A stretch of 64,000 bases of DNA from Rhodobacter sp. (GTDB lineage Bacteria > Pseudomonadota > Alphaproteobacteria > Rhodobacterales > Rhodobacteraceae): the NCBI GenBank assembly GCA_027484145.1, contig JAIXUH010000002.1, positions 682,001-746,000 of the forward strand, read 5' to 3'. The translations under genes and the position numbers were made by a program. Positions 23,923 to 34,484 of this stretch are shown piece after piece. The first letter of the stretch is position 1; each line of letters begins with the position of its first letter. The notes below the pieces were generated by a model that saw nothing but the letters and a program-made list of their open reading frames with translations, ran no database searches and was not told the origin of the DNA.

Positions 23923-25569
23923 ATGACCAAATTTTCCGACCTCGCGCTGGACCCGCGCGTTCTGCAAGCCGTAATCGACGCTGGCTATGAAACGCCGACT
24001 CCGATCCAGGAACAGGCCATTCCCTACGCCCTTGAAGGGCGCGATGTTCTGGGTATTGCCCAGACCGGCACCGGCAAGACCGCAAGCTTTACCCTGCCGA
24101 TGATCACGCGCCTTGGCCGTGGCCGGGCCCGCGCGCGCATGCCACGCAGCCTTGTTCTGGCGCCCACGCGCGAACTGGCGGCCCAAGTCGCCGAAAACTT
24201 TGACACCTATGCCAAATACACCAAGCTAACCAAGGCCTTGCTGATTGGCGGCGTGTCATTCGGTGAACAGGACAAGCTGATCGACCGTGGCGTTGACGTG
24301 CTGATCGCCACCCCCGGCCGACTGCTGGACCATTTCGAGCGTGGCAAACTTCTGCTGACCGGCGTCGAGATCATGGTGGTGGATGAGGCCGACCGTATGC
24401 TGGACATGGGGTTCATCCCCGATATCGAGCGTATCTTCCAACTGACGCCGTTTACCCGCCAAACGCTGTTCTTCAGCGCGACCATGGCGCCCGAGATCGA
24501 GCGGATCACCAACACCTTCCTGACCAACCCTGCCAAGATCGAAGTGGCGCGGCAGGCAACGGCGTCGCTGACCATTGAACAAAAGCTGTTCCAGTTCACG
24601 CCCACCCGCAAAGACCGCAGCTTTACCGAAAAGCGCGCGGTCCTGCGGTCGCTAATCAAGGGCGAAGGGGAAAGCTGCACCAACGCGATCATCTTCTGCA
24701 ACCGCAAGATGGATGTGGACGTTGTGGCCAAATCGCTGAAATCGCACGGTTTCAACGCGGCCCCGATCCATGGGGATCTGGAACAGTCGCAGCGCATGAA
24801 AACACTGGATGCCTTCCGCGACGGGGAATTGCACCTGCTGGTCGCCTCGGATGTGGCGGCGCGTGGCCTTGATATTCCGGCGGTCAGCCATGTGTTCAAC
24901 TTTGACGTGCCGTCGCACCCCGAAGATTATGTGCACCGCATCGGGCGCACGGGTCGCGCAGGGCGGCTTGGCAAGGCCTATACGATTGCCGTGCCGTCGG
25001 ATGACAAATATCTGGGTGCCATCGAATCCCTTGTAAAGCTGGCAATTCCGCGCGGCGCCCTGCCCGAAGGCGCGCTGGAAGATGCTGGTGCCGCCGCAGA
25101 CCGCCCGCGTGAAGAACGCCGGGGGGGCAGCGATGAAAAGCGTGGTGGCAGCAGCCGCAGCCGTGATCGCACGCGCGACCGCAAGCCCCGCCGCGACGAA
25201 AATGCAGAACCCGCCAGCATGGAACCGCTGCCGCAGGCCGTGGTGGCCGAGGTTTTCGCCGAAGCGGCGGCCCCTGCCCCCCGTCGCGACGAAAACCGTC
25301 GCGATGAACCGCGCCGTGACCAGCCGCGCGAAGAGCGTCGTGATCAACCACGCGATGACCGCCGCGACCAGCCGCGTGCAGAGCGCCGCGATGACCGGCG
25401 TGACGACCGGCGCGATGATCGCCGGGGCGACCGCCGCGATGATCGCCGCGATTCACAGGTGGTCGGCATGGGCGACCATGTACCCGATTTCATTCTGCGC
25501 AGCTTCAAGATTGCCGCGCCGACCCTTGACGATGTCGAGGATGAACCCGCGACCGGGACGGAAGGCTGA
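23923..25569 (+). CDS. rhlE: DEAD-box RNA helicase, RhlE-type, with charged repetitive tail
   Basis: The protein has 548 residues. The Q motif is FSDLALDPRVLQAVIDAGYETPTPIQEQ (read in pieces). Further motifs are motif I AQTGTGKT, Ia PTRELAAQ, Ib TPGRLLDH, II VDEADRMLDMGF, III SATMAP, V SDVAARGLDIP and VI HRIGRTGRAG. The core ends near residue 385. The remaining 160 residues are low complexity: tandem RRDxPRRDQ and DDRRDDRRGDRR units rich in Arg and Asp, ending with a short conserved-looking tail (GMGDHVPDFILRSF). Such helicases unwind structured RNA in ribosome assembly or mRNA decay. It converges with the RNase J gene across a terminator. Confidence 0.9.
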   Translation: MTKFSDLALDPRVLQAVIDAGYETPTPIQEQAIPYALEGRDVLGIAQTGTGKTASFTLPMITRLGRGRARARMPRSLVLAPTRELAAQVAENFDTYAKYTKLTKALLIGGVSFGEQDKLIDRGVDVLIATPGRLLDHFERGKLLLTGVEIMVVDEADRMLDMGFIPDIERIFQLTPFTRQTLFFSATMAPEIERITNTFLTNPAKIEVARQATASLTIEQKLFQFTPTRKDRSFTEKRAVLRSLIKGEGESCTNAIIFCNRKMDVDVVAKSLKSHGFNAAPIHGDLEQSQRMKTLDAFRDGELHLLVASDVAARGLDIPAVSHVFNFDVPSHPEDYVHRIGRTGRAGRLGKAYTIAVPSDDKYLGAIESLVKLAIPRGALPEGALEDAGAAADRPREERRGGSDEKRGGSSRSRDRTRDRKPRRDENAEPASMEPLPQAVVAEVFAEAAAPAPRRDENRRDEPRRDQPREERRDQPRDDRRDQPRAERRDDRRDDRRDDRRGDRRDDRRDSQVVGMGDHVPDFILRSFKIAAPTLDDVEDEPATGTEG

Positions 25570-25595
25570 ACACAGCCGCCTCCCTGCCCAAACAC

Positions 25596-25624
25596 AAAGG
25601 CCCCGCAGCGATGCGGGGCCTTTT
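25596..25624. terminator. Strong bidirectional terminator
   Basis: AAAGGCCCCGC and GCGGGGCCTTT form an 11-pair stem with a six-base loop and TTTT on the right (AAA on the left). It is shared by the converging helicase and RNase J genes. Confidence 0.9.
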
Positions 25625-25644
25625 GCTGTTCTGGTTGGGGCGGG

Positions 25645-27321
25645 TTACTCCGCCTGCAGACGGCTGACCACAATAGTGACCTCGGGCTTTTTGCCGATCT
25701 CTTCCATTGTCACCTGCCGCACGACGCGGCGCAGGGCCTCGTCCAGCTTGTCATCATCCTTCAGCACCTTGGCACCGGCGGAATCAAGGAACTGGGTCAG
25801 ATCACCTTCAAGCGTTTCGGCCAAGGCCCGTTCGCCCCGCCCGACCTGCGGCAGACCCATCAACTCGACCCAAGCCTCGCCCAAAGGCTCATCAGACTCG
25901 TCCATGATGACCGTCACCATCACATGACCGTTCAGCGCCATCCGGATCCGGTCGCGCACCACACCATCCAGCGCGCCGATCAGCACATTGCCATCCAGAT
26001 AGACGCGCCCGGTTTCAATGTACTCTGCCACCTGCGGCACTTCGCCGGTGATGTCCATCATCATGCCGTTGGTCGCAATCTCGGACGCAATGCCAGCCTC
26101 GGACGCGATCTTCACATGCTCCCGCAAGTGACGATGTTCGCCGTGCATCGGGATCAGCATGTCGGGCAACAGCAGGCGGTGCACATGTTCCAGATCCGGA
26201 CGGTTGGCGTGGCCCGAGACGTGATATTTGCCGCCAGCATCATCCATCACATCGACGCCCATTTCCGAGAAGGCGTTCATGATCTTGCCGACGTCACGTT
26301 CATTGCCCGGAATGGTTTTCGACGAAAACAGGAACAGATCGCCTGCCTTCATCGACAGGCCCAGATACTTGCCACGGCTGAGTTGGGCCGAGGCGGCGCG
26401 ACGCTCGCCCTGGCTGCCCGTGACCAGCAGCATCAGGTTTCCGCGCGGAATTTCAGCAGCCTCTTCGGGCGATACGGTGCGCGGAAAGTTCTTCAGAACC
26501 CCCGCCTCTTCCGCCGCCGACAGCATCCGCCGCATCGACCGGCCCAGCACGCAGACTGATCGGTCTGCCGCGCGGGCAGCCTCGGCCAGCGTTTTCAGGC
26601 GTGCCACGTTCGACCCAAAGGTCGTGGCCACCACCATCCCGCCCTGACTTTTGATCAGGTCACGGATCGGTTCCTTGATCGTGCTTTCCGACCGCCCCGC
26701 ATGCAACGAGAACACGTTGGTGGAGTCGCACATCAGCGCCTTGATCGGGCGTTCGGCCACGATGGATTGCAGCAGCGCATCATCCCAAGCCTCGCCCACC
26801 ACCGGATCGGGGTCGATCTTGAAGTCAGCCGAGTGGAACACGCGCCCGGCAGGCGTGTCGATCACCAGCGCACTTGATTCCGGAATCGAATGGCTGACCG
26901 GCACAAACCCGACCGAGAACGGCCCCGCTTCGGTTTTCGCGGGCCAAGGCTCAACCGTGGTCAGCGAATCCAGCGGCAGGCCCATTTCATCCATCTTTAG
27001 CCGCCCGATGGTGGCGGTAAAGCGGCGGGCATAGACCTTCTTCTTCAGCTTCGGCCACAACAGGCCAAGCGCGCCAATGTGGTCTTCATGTGCGTGGGTG
27101 ATGAAGATGGCCTCGATCCGGTCCACCCGCGCCTCCAGCCACGAGATGTCGGCCATGATCAGGTCTACACCGGGCGAGCCGTCCATGTCGGGGAAGGTGA
27201 CCCCCAGATCAACCACGATCAGGCGTTCCTTGCCCTCGGGCCCATAGCCATAGACGTAACAGTTCATTCCGATCTCGCCTGCGCCGCCAAGGGGAAGGTA
27301 GATCAGTCGGTTCGATATCAT
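25645..27321 (-). CDS. rnj: Ribonuclease J
   Basis: RNase J is a beta-CASP metallo-beta-lactamase with 5' exonuclease and endonuclease activity in RNA processing and decay. The 558-residue product has LPLGGAGEIGMN at the N-terminus, the metal motif HAHEDHIGAL, LVIDTPAGRVFHSADFK, the beta-CASP insert (DSTNVFSLHAGRSE, LVTGSQGERRAA), and SGHANRPDLEHVHRLL with MHGEHRHLREH for the late metal ligands. The start is ATG with AAGGAAACC upstream; upstream extensions fall inside coaX. The ATG overlaps the coaX stop by four bases. It is the last gene of the nuoN-birA-coaX-rnj end of the operon. Confidence 0.95.
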   Translation of the reverse strand: MISNRLIYLPLGGAGEIGMNCYVYGYGPEGKERLIVVDLGVTFPDMDGSPGVDLIMADISWLEARVDRIEAIFITHAHEDHIGALGLLWPKLKKKVYARRFTATIGRLKMDEMGLPLDSLTTVEPWPAKTEAGPFSVGFVPVSHSIPESSALVIDTPAGRVFHSADFKIDPDPVVGEAWDDALLQSIVAERPIKALMCDSTNVFSLHAGRSESTIKEPIRDLIKSQGGMVVATTFGSNVARLKTLAEAARAADRSVCVLGRSMRRMLSAAEEAGVLKNFPRTVSPEEAAEIPRGNLMLLVTGSQGERRAASAQLSRGKYLGLSMKAGDLFLFSSKTIPGNERDVGKIMNAFSEMGVDVMDDAGGKYHVSGHANRPDLEHVHRLLLPDMLIPMHGEHRHLREHVKIASEAGIASEIATNGMMMDITGEVPQVAEYIETGRVYLDGNVLIGALDGVVRDRIRMALNGHVMVTVIMDESDEPLGEAWVELMGLPQVGRGERALAETLEGDLTQFLDSAGAKVLKDDDKLDEALRRVVRQVTMEEIGKKPEVTIVVSRLQAE

Positions 27322-28091
27322 GCGGTTTCCTTGTTGAAGTCGTTGATCAGGACAAGGCCATGCATGGTCAAGTCGTCCTCGATCGAATGAAATAGTTCGG
27401 TTCCCTGCGCGAACAGGCTGGCAAGGCCGCCTGTCGCAATAACTTTCATGGGCCGTTCGCGTTCGCGGCGCACTTCGCGCACAATGCCTTCGACCAGCCC
27501 CACATAACCCCAATACACGCCAGACTGCATGCAGGCTATCGTATTCGTGCCGATCGCGCGCTGCGGCTTGGCCACATCGATATGCGGCAGGGCGGCAGCG
27601 GCCATATGCAGCGCCTCAAGGGACAGGTTCACCCCCGGCGCAATCACGCCCCCCACATAGGCCCCATCGAAATCTACAACGTCAAAGGTGGTGGCAGTGC
27701 CGAAATCCACCACGATCAGGTCGCCGCCATGACGGTCAAACCCCGCCACCGTATTGACCAGCCGGTCAGGCCCCACGGTCGTGCCCTGATCCACGCGCGG
27801 GGCCACGGGCAGGCGGCATTCGGGCTTGCCCACCACCAGCGGGCGGCAATCGAAATAGCGCCCGCACAGCACACGCAGGTTGAACACCACGCGCGGAACG
27901 GTGGATGAGATGATAGCCTCAGTCACAACAGCTTCGGTCTTGGTCATTGCCAACAGTGAGGACAGCCAGACGAAATACTCATCCGCCGTGCGCTTGTGGT
28001 CCGTTGCAATCCGCCAGGTTGCAACAAAGCGACTGCCATTCCAGATGGAAAACACTGTGTTGGTGTTGCCGCAGTCGATGGCAAGAAGCAT
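27318..28091 (-). CDS. coaX: Type III pantothenate kinase
   Basis: CoaX phosphorylates pantothenate in the first step of coenzyme A synthesis. The 257-residue product has the ASKHA phosphate-1 motif LLAIDCGNTNTVFSIW and TVGPDRLVNTVAGF with the conserved substrate loop. VVDFGTATTFDVVDFDGAYV is the phosphate-2 motif, followed by GGVIAPGVNLSLEAL. Length and motifs match the type III enzyme, which is feedback-insensitive. It sits between birA and rnj with 20-base and overlapping junctions. Confidence 0.95.
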   Translation of the reverse strand: MLLAIDCGNTNTVFSIWNGSRFVATWRIATDHKRTADEYFVWLSSLLAMTKTEAVVTEAIISSTVPRVVFNLRVLCGRYFDCRPLVVGKPECRLPVAPRVDQGTTVGPDRLVNTVAGFDRHGGDLIVVDFGTATTFDVVDFDGAYVGGVIAPGVNLSLEALHMAAAALPHIDVAKPQRAIGTNTIACMQSGVYWGYVGLVEGIVREVRRERERPMKVIATGGLASLFAQGTELFHSIEDDLTMHGLVLINDFNKETA

Positions 28092-28111
28092 GGTTTTCCC
28101 CCGTTTTGCCG

Positions 28112-28882
28112 TCAGAAGAACACTTCTGCCGCCGGAATGGCAATGGTTTGCGTGGCTTGTCGCAAGATCAGGTTGCCCTCGGCGTCGATGGTTTCAAAGA
28201 TGCCTTCGCGGGTCTGGTTGCCCGTGCGCGCCCGGATCGGCTCTCCCAGACGCGCCGCGCGGGCCAGCCAGTCCGCACGCAGGGCGGCAAAGCCAAGGGA
28301 CACGAATTGCGCCTCGCGCCGGGCATAGGCAGGGGCCAGCAGATCCAGAAATGCCTCGGGCGTGACGCGCTCACCTGTTTCGGACAGCACGGAAACGGGC
28401 GGAACGGCCCCCGGTTCCACTTGTGATGCATCCGGATGGCCGATCAAGTTGACGCCGATGCCGATGGCAAGGGCCGATATCCCCTGCCCGGTGCTTTGGC
28501 TTTCCAGCAAGATGCCAGCCACCTTGCCCCCGGCCAGCAGCACATCATTGGGCCATTTCAGCGCAAGGGCCTGCGGCGTGCCGGTCGTCTGCACAAGCGC
28601 ATCATGCAGGGCGAGGGCGGCAGCAAAGCTGCGCAACGCCACCGTTTGCGGCGCCTCAGTCGGCCTCATCACCAGCGTGGCGTAGAAGTTCCCGCGTGGG
28701 CTGGCCCATGGCCGCGCCCGGCGCCCCCGCCCTGCCGTCTGTTCAGCCGCCAGAATCCAGCAGGGCCCCGACAGATGCGGGGCCCTTCGGAATGCTTCGG
28801 CATTGGTCGAGTCGACCGAGGGCAGGACAATGCGCCCTACGCCCTCTGGCCACGGATCAGCGGACAAGGGCTTCTGCCGCAA
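28112..28882 (-). CDS. birA: Biotin--[acetyl-CoA-carboxylase] ligase
   Basis: BirA attaches biotin to the biotin carboxyl carrier protein of acetyl-CoA carboxylase. The 256-residue product has the catalytic loop [40 protein letters not shown] with the active-site Lys, and a small C-terminal SH3-like domain ([15 protein letters not shown]). It lacks the N-terminal DNA-binding domain of E. coli BirA, so it is an enzyme only and not a repressor. Its start lies 26 bases inside the 3' end of nuoN, indicating cotranscription with complex I genes. Confidence 0.93.
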   Translation of the reverse strand: MRQKPLSADPWPEGVGRIVLPSVDSTNAEAFRRAPHLSGPCWILAAEQTAGRGRRARPWASPRGNFYATLVMRPTEAPQTVALRSFAAALALHDALVQTTGTPQALALKWPNDVLLAGGKVAGILLESQSTGQGISALAIGIGVNLIGHPDASQVEPGAVPPVSVLSETGERVTPEAFLDLLAPAYARREAQFVSLGFAALRADWLARAARLGEPIRARTGNQTREGIFETIDAEGNLILRQATQTIAIPAAEVFF

Positions 28883-30296
28883 CGGCAGCCATCGGCTCGA
28901 TCCCGAACAGGTTGATGATGCCCAGCACCATGATGGCCGACACCGCCACCATCACCACCCACTGCACCGGGGCCATGTTGCTGTCGGCCGTGTCGGTCTC
29001 CTTGCCGAAATACATGAAGAACACGATCCGCAGATAGTAGAACGCGCCGATCACCGATGCGACCGCGCCCGCCACGGCAAGCCACGTCATGCCGGCATCA
29101 ACTGCGGCCTGCAGCACGTAGAATTTGCCGAAAAAGCCCACCATCGGCGGCACACCGGCAAGGCTGAACATCAGCACCAGCAGGGCAAGCGCCTTCAGCG
29201 GTTCCTTGCGGGAAAACATGTTCAGGCTGTTGATGTCTGTCACCGGGCGGCCATCGCGCTCCATCGACAGGATAAAGGCAAAGGTGCCGACGTTCATGGT
29301 GACGTAGATCGCCATGTAGATCAGCATGGCCTGCACCCCTTCGGCCGTGCCGCTGGCCAGACCGACCAGAGCAAAGCCCATGTGTGCGATCGAGGAATAG
29401 GCCATCAGACGCTTGATGTCGCGCTGCCCGATGGCGGCCACTGCGCCAAGGAACATCGACACTACGGCAAGGGCGGCCAGAACCTGCCCCCAATCGCCGC
29501 TGACCGTGCCAAAGGCATCATGCGTCAGACGCGCAATCAGCGCCATCGCCGCCACCTTTGGCGCCGTGGCAAAGAACGCCGTCACCGGGGTGGGCGAGCC
29601 TTCGTAGACGTCCGGTGTCCACATGTGGAACGGCGCAGCAGAAACCTTGAATGCCAAGGCCGACAGCATGAACACCAGACCGAAGGTCAGCCCTACCGGA
29701 ACCTCGCCCGCCACCAAGGTGGACAAGATTCCCGCAAAGCTGGTGGTGCCGGCAAAGCCATAGGTCAGAGATGCACCATACAGGAACAGGCCCGACGACA
29801 ACGCGCCCAGCACGAAATACTTCAGGCCTGCTTCTGACGATTTCTGACTGTCCCGCCGCATTGCTGCCACCACGTAAAGCGACAGCGACTGCAACTCCAA
29901 CCCCATGTAAAGCGACATCAGGTCACCGGCGGAGACCATCATCATCATGCCGATTGTGGCCAGCGAGATCAGGATCGGGAATTCAAAGCGCAACAGATCG
30001 CGGCGCGTCATGTAATCCTGCGACATCAGCATCACGGCCGCACCCGACACAAGGATGATCACCTTGGCAAAGCGGGCAAACGGATCATCGATGAACATGC
30101 CGCCAAAGGCCGCCCGCTCGCCCTCGCCCGCCAGACCGATGTAAAGGGCCAGGGCCAAGAACAGGCCGGACGTGGCCCAGACCAGCATGGGCGCGGTCTT
30201 GTCCTTGCCGGTATAGACCCCGAACAAAAGCGCGGCCATGGCATAGGCCGCCAGCACGAATTCCGGCAGAACGGTGTTGAAATCAACTGCGGTCAT
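28857..30296 (-). CDS. nuoN: NADH-quinone oxidoreductase subunit N
   Basis: NuoN is one of the three antiporter-like membrane subunits of complex I. The 479-residue product is hydrophobic throughout with about 14 membrane helices. The Glu in helix 5 and the Lys in helix 7 typical of these subunits lie within [17 protein letters not shown] and [40 protein letters not shown] contains the second conserved Lys. It is the last nuo gene of the operon, 11 bases after nuoM and overlapping birA. Confidence 0.95.
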   Translation of the reverse strand: MTAVDFNTVLPEFVLAAYAMAALLFGVYTGKDKTAPMLVWATSGLFLALALYIGLAGEGERAAFGGMFIDDPFARFAKVIILVSGAAVMLMSQDYMTRRDLLRFEFPILISLATIGMMMMVSAGDLMSLYMGLELQSLSLYVVAAMRRDSQKSSEAGLKYFVLGALSSGLFLYGASLTYGFAGTTSFAGILSTLVAGEVPVGLTFGLVFMLSALAFKVSAAPFHMWTPDVYEGSPTPVTAFFATAPKVAAMALIARLTHDAFGTVSGDWGQVLAALAVVSMFLGAVAAIGQRDIKRLMAYSSIAHMGFALVGLASGTAEGVQAMLIYMAIYVTMNVGTFAFILSMERDGRPVTDINSLNMFSRKEPLKALALLVLMFSLAGVPPMVGFFGKFYVLQAAVDAGMTWLAVAGAVASVIGAFYYLRIVFFMYFGKETDTADSNMAPVQWVVMVAVSAIMVLGIINLFGIEPMAAVAAEALVR

Positions 30297-30307
30297 CGTC
30301 CGCTCCT

Positions 30308-31846
30308 TCAGTGCTGGGCAAGCTGCGCCTCGGCCGAAGCCGGGATCGCAGCGTGGTAGTCGGTGATCAGTGCCGAAACACTCGGCCCGATGATATCGGT
30401 CACAAGGGCGGGATAGATGCCCAAGAGCAGGGTCATGGCCACCAAGGGAGCAAAGATCGCCTTTTCGCGCTTGGTCATGTCGGTGATGGATTTCAGCGCC
30501 TCTTTCAGCAACTCACCCATCACGACGCGGCGATACAGCCACAACGCATAGGCGGCTGACAGGATCACGCCTGTTGTCGCCACGACCGCAACCCAAGTGT
30601 TGACCTGGAAAATCCCCATCAGCACAAGGAATTCCCCGATGAACCCGCTGGTGCCCGGCAGGCCCACGTTGGCCATCGTGAAGAACATGAAGATCATCGC
30701 ATAGGCGGGCATCCGGTTGACCAGACCGCCATAGGCATCAATCTCACGCGTGTGCATCCGGTCATAGATCACGCCCACGCACAGGAAGAGCGCGCCCGAG
30801 ATAAAGCCGTGCGACAGCATCTGAAAGATGGCGCCGTCAATGCCTTGCTGGTTTGCGGTGAAAATCCCCATCGTCACATAGCCCATGTGGGCCACCGACG
30901 AATAAGCGATCAGCTTTTTCATGTCAGACTGCGCGAGTGCGACAAGGCTGGTGTAGACGATGGCGATGGCCGACATCCAGAACACCAAAGGTGCCAGCAG
31001 GTCAGAGGCTATCGGGAACATCGGCAGGCTAAAGCGCAGGAAGCCATAGCCCCCCATCTTAAGCAAGATCGCCGCCAGCACAACCGACCCCGCCGTCGGG
31101 GCCTGCACGTGTGCGTCTGGCAACCAAGTGTGCACCGGCCACATCGGCATCTTCACCGCGAAAGACGCAAAGAACGCCAGCCACAGCATGGTCTGCAAGC
31201 CGCCTACAACGTGGACCCCTAGGATGCTGAACGATTCAGACCCGAAGGTGTGCGCCAGAAGGCTGGGAATATCGGTCGTGCCCGCATCCCAATACATCAT
31301 GATCATGGCGACCAGCATCAGGACCGAGCCGAGGAAAGTGTAAAGGAAGAACTTGAACGCGGCATAGATGCGTTCCTTGCCGCCCCAGATGCCGATGATC
31401 AGGAACATCGGAATCAACCCAGCCTCGAAGAACAGATAGAACAGCACCAGATCCAGCGCGCAGAACACGCCCAGCATCAGCGTTTCCAGCATCAGGAAGG
31501 CGATCATGTATTCCTTGACGCGGGTCTCCACCTCCCAGCAGGCCGCAATCGTGATCGGCATCAGGAAGGTGGTCAGCATCACGAACAGCACCGAAATGCC
31601 GTCGACGCCCATCTTGTATTTCAAGCCAAGGATCCAGTCGAATTCCTCGACAAACTGGAAGTCGGTATTGGCCGGGTCAAACCCCACCAGCACGAACAGC
31701 GACACAAGGAAGGTCGCAGTGGTGGCCAAGAGGGCAAGCCATTTGGCGTTGCGCTGTGCGGCGGCATCCTCACCCCGCAGGAACAGCGCAAGAATGCCCG
31801 CAGCCACAGCCGGAATGAAGGTGATGATCGAAAGCAGGTTGTCCAT
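30308..31846 (-). CDS. nuoM: NADH-quinone oxidoreductase subunit M
   Basis: The protein has 512 residues and is an antiporter-like membrane subunit. [20 protein letters not shown] holds the conserved helix-5 Glu. [20 protein letters not shown] holds the helix-7 Lys and the broken-helix [28 protein letters not shown] follows. The C-terminus ([19 protein letters not shown]) is short and soluble. It lies 18 bases after nuoL and takes part in proton pumping. Confidence 0.96.
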   Translation of the reverse strand: MDNLLSIITFIPAVAAGILALFLRGEDAAAQRNAKWLALLATTATFLVSLFVLVGFDPANTDFQFVEEFDWILGLKYKMGVDGISVLFVMLTTFLMPITIAACWEVETRVKEYMIAFLMLETLMLGVFCALDLVLFYLFFEAGLIPMFLIIGIWGGKERIYAAFKFFLYTFLGSVLMLVAMIMMYWDAGTTDIPSLLAHTFGSESFSILGVHVVGGLQTMLWLAFFASFAVKMPMWPVHTWLPDAHVQAPTAGSVVLAAILLKMGGYGFLRFSLPMFPIASDLLAPLVFWMSAIAIVYTSLVALAQSDMKKLIAYSSVAHMGYVTMGIFTANQQGIDGAIFQMLSHGFISGALFLCVGVIYDRMHTREIDAYGGLVNRMPAYAMIFMFFTMANVGLPGTSGFIGEFLVLMGIFQVNTWVAVVATTGVILSAAYALWLYRRVVMGELLKEALKSITDMTKREKAIFAPLVAMTLLLGIYPALVTDIIGPSVSALITDYHAAIPASAEAQLAQH

Positions 31847-31864
31847 GGTTACTCTTTCGCCCCC

Positions 31865-34093
31865 TCAATTGCCGCTTGTCAGCGTCATCCAGGTGATGAG
31901 GACAACAATCCCCAACACCATGGCGAAGGCATAATGGAACATGTAGCCGGATTGCGCCCGACCGGCGAGGCGGGTGAAGAAGGGAATGATCCCCAACGCC
32001 ACGCCGTTGATCGACCCGTCGATGACCGCACCATCGCCCTGTTTCCACAGGAAACGCCCCAACCACTTGGCCGGGCGAACAAAGATCCAGTCATAGAGTT
32101 CGTCGAAATACCACTTGTTCAGCAGGAACAGATAAAGCGGGCGCTGGTTTGCCGCCAGACGGCCCGGCAGCGACGGGTTCTTGATGTAGAACAGCCACGC
32201 CAGTGCAAAGCCCAGCACCATGGCCACAAAGGGGCTGACCTTGACCCACTTGGGCACCAGATGCGCCTCGTGCAGAACATGGTTATCGGGGCCGATGTAG
32301 ATGGCGCCTTTCGGCGGCTCAAAGGCGTGGTGATCCTCGTCAACCGCTTCTTCTGCGGCCGCGGGGTCAGTGGCAGCCGCATGATCCGCTGCCGGGGCAG
32401 CGTGCCCTTCGGCAGGTGCGGCTTCGGTGGTTGCTGCGGCACCTTCGGCCGGAGCAGCGGAATGCCCGGCATCGCCTTCGGCCTTGGCCTCGTCATGCGG
32501 AGCGGCCTCGCCATGAGCGGCGGCTTCCAGACCGAACCAATTGCGCACTTTGGCCTCTTCGCCAAAGAACACATTGTACCAGATCATCCCCGAGAACATT
32601 GCACCAAGGGCCAGCACACCCAGCGGGATCAGCATCACAACCGGGCTTTCATGCGGCTCGTGATGGTGGTCATCATGCCCATGTCCGGTGTCGTGCCCAT
32701 GGCCGTGCCCATGCCCGACGGTTCCGGCGCGGTTCTGGCCGTAGAAGGTCATGAACATCAGACGCCACGAATAAAAGCTGGTCATGCCCGCCGCGACCAC
32801 CAGAAGCCAGAAGGCATAGTGTGAGCCGACATAGGCGCTTTCGATCACCGCATCTTTCGACAGGAACCCGGCAAACCCGTAATGCGTCAGCGGGATACCC
32901 ACGCCGGTGATGGCCAAGGTGCCGATCATCATCGCGGCAAAGGTATAGGGGATCTTTTTCCGCAGCCCGCCATAGTTCCGCATGTCCTGCTCATGGTGCG
33001 TGGCATGGATGACCGAACCCGCGCCAAGAAACAGCATCGCCTTGAAGAAGGCGTGGGTGAAAAGGTGGAACATCGCCACCGAATAGACGCCCACACCCGC
33101 CGCCACGAACATGTAACCCAGTTGCGAACAGGTCGAATAGGCGATCACGCGCTTGATGTCGTTCTGCACAAGGCCAACCGTCGCGGCAAAGAAGGCCGTC
33201 GTTGCCCCGACCACCACGATCATCGTCTTGGCATCCGGCGCGAATTCAAAGACGGGCGACATCCGGCAGACCAGAAACACCCCCGCCGTCACCATGGTCG
33301 CCGCGTGGATCAGTGCCGAAACCGGTGTCGGCCCTTCCATCGCGTCGGGCAGCCATGTGTGCAGGAACAGCTGCGCTGATTTGCCCATGGCCCCGATGAA
33401 CAACAGGACACCGATCAGGTTGGCCGCGTTCCATTCGGCCCACAGGAAGGTGATGTTGGTCGTCTCCAGCGTCGGCGCGGCCGCGAACACATCGTCAAAG
33501 CGGATGCTGTCGGTCAGATAGAACAGCGCAAAGATGCCAAGCGCAAAGCCGAAGTCACCCACGCGGTTGACCACAAAGGCCTTGATCGCTGCGGCATTGG
33601 CCGAGGGTTTCTTGTAGTAGAAGCCGATCAGCAGATAGGACGCGACACCCACACCTTCCCAGCCAAAGAACATCTGCACAAGGTTGTCAGATGTGACCAG
33701 TGTCAGCATCGCAAAGGTGAAGAACGACAGATAGGCAAAGAACCGGGCACGGTAATGCTCGCGGTCGGTCCAGTTGTCGTCGTGCGCCATGTAGCCAAAG
33801 GAATAAAGGTGCACGAGCGCCGAAACCGAGTTCACCACGACCAGCATGATGGCGGTCAGGCGGTCGATGCGGATGGCCCATTCCGTGGCAAGGCTGCCGG
33901 ATTCGATCCAGCGCAGCAGCACCACCTTGTAGGTTTCCCCGTCAAAGCCAAGGAAGATGATCCACGACAGAAAGGCTGCCAGAAACACAAGCCCGGTCGC
34001 GATGACCTGCCCTGCGCGTTCCCCGATGATCCGCCAGCCAAAGCCACAGATCAGCGCCCCGACCAAGGGGGCAAGAAGGATGATCGTTGCCAT
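31865..34093 (-). CDS. nuoL: NADH-quinone oxidoreductase subunit L, with long low-complexity insertion
   Basis: NuoL is the distal proton-pumping subunit with the long lateral helix. The core is normal: [59 protein letters not shown]. At 742 residues it is well above the E. coli length (613). The excess lies between about residues 457 and 600. First comes a His cluster made of HGHGHGHD and [13 protein letters not shown]. Then a hydrophobic helix, then roughly 70 residues rich in Ala, Glu, Pro and His (about 521-588). The C-terminal segment with [15 protein letters not shown] is conserved. The insertion may be a soluble loop that can bind metal. Confidence 0.95.
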   Translation of the reverse strand: MATIILLAPLVGALICGFGWRIIGERAGQVIATGLVFLAAFLSWIIFLGFDGETYKVVLLRWIESGSLATEWAIRIDRLTAIMLVVVNSVSALVHLYSFGYMAHDDNWTDREHYRARFFAYLSFFTFAMLTLVTSDNLVQMFFGWEGVGVASYLLIGFYYKKPSANAAAIKAFVVNRVGDFGFALGIFALFYLTDSIRFDDVFAAAPTLETTNITFLWAEWNAANLIGVLLFIGAMGKSAQLFLHTWLPDAMEGPTPVSALIHAATMVTAGVFLVCRMSPVFEFAPDAKTMIVVVGATTAFFAATVGLVQNDIKRVIAYSTCSQLGYMFVAAGVGVYSVAMFHLFTHAFFKAMLFLGAGSVIHATHHEQDMRNYGGLRKKIPYTFAAMMIGTLAITGVGIPLTHYGFAGFLSKDAVIESAYVGSHYAFWLLVVAAGMTSFYSWRLMFMTFYGQNRAGTVGHGHGHGHDTGHGHDDHHHEPHESPVVMLIPLGVLALGAMFSGMIWYNVFFGEEAKVRNWFGLEAAAHGEAAPHDEAKAEGDAGHSAAPAEGAAATTEAAPAEGHAAPAADHAAATDPAAAEEAVDEDHHAFEPPKGAIYIGPDNHVLHEAHLVPKWVKVSPFVAMVLGFALAWLFYIKNPSLPGRLAANQRPLYLFLLNKWYFDELYDWIFVRPAKWLGRFLWKQGDGAVIDGSINGVALGIIPFFTRLAGRAQSGYMFHYAFAMVLGIVVLITWMTLTSGN

Positions 34094-34096
34094 GGG

Positions 34097-34402
34097 TCAG
34101 CCTTTCATCACGTTGACGTCTTCGACGTCGATCGTTCCGCGGTTGCGGAAGAACACCACAAGGATGGCAAGGCCGATGGCGGCCTCGGCGGCGGCGACGG
34201 TCAGGATGAACATGGTGAACACCTGTCCAACCAGATCACCCAGATGGCTTGAAAAGGCGACCATGTTGATGTTCACCGCCAAGAGCATCAGTTCGATCGA
34301 CATCAGGATGACGATCACGTTCTTCCGGTTCAGGAAGATGCCAAAGATGCCGATGACGAACAGCGCCGCCGCGACCGCAAGGTAATGTTCCAGTCCAACC
34401 AT
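34097..34402 (-). CDS. nuoK: NADH-quinone oxidoreductase subunit K
   Basis: The protein has 101 residues and three membrane helices. Helix 2 carries the conserved Glu in [19 protein letters not shown], and helix 3 the second Glu in [19 protein letters not shown]. Both are required for proton transfer in homologues. The length is standard. It is three bases from nuoL, but an 82-base gap with a strong hairpin separates it from nuoJ upstream. Confidence 0.95.
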   Translation of the reverse strand: MVGLEHYLAVAAALFVIGIFGIFLNRKNVIVILMSIELMLLAVNINMVAFSSHLGDLVGQVFTMFILTVAAAEAAIGLAILVVFFRNRGTIDVEDVNVMKG

Positions 34403-34446
34403 TCTTTCGTCCCTCCGGGTATGCGCCCGTTTTGTTTTTGTCGCAG

Positions 34447-34466
34447 GGGCGGGGTGAACCCCGCCC
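34447..34466. repeat. REP-like perfect hairpin between nuoJ and nuoK
   Basis: GGGCGGGGT and ACCCCGCCC form a nine-pair stem with a two-base GA loop. It lies in the 82-base nuoJ-nuoK gap, one of the longer gaps in the nuo gene block. No T-run follows on the transcribed strand. Similar GC-rich palindromes are common between Rhodobacteraceae genes. It could stabilise or cut the operon mRNA. Confidence 0.65.
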
Positions 34467-34484
34467 TACCGTGCTTGATTTCGC

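Noticed and set aside
31250-32824. A 524-codon His/Gln-rich plus-strand frame
   Set aside because: It is antisense to nuoM and nuoL, and its composition mirrors their codon use.
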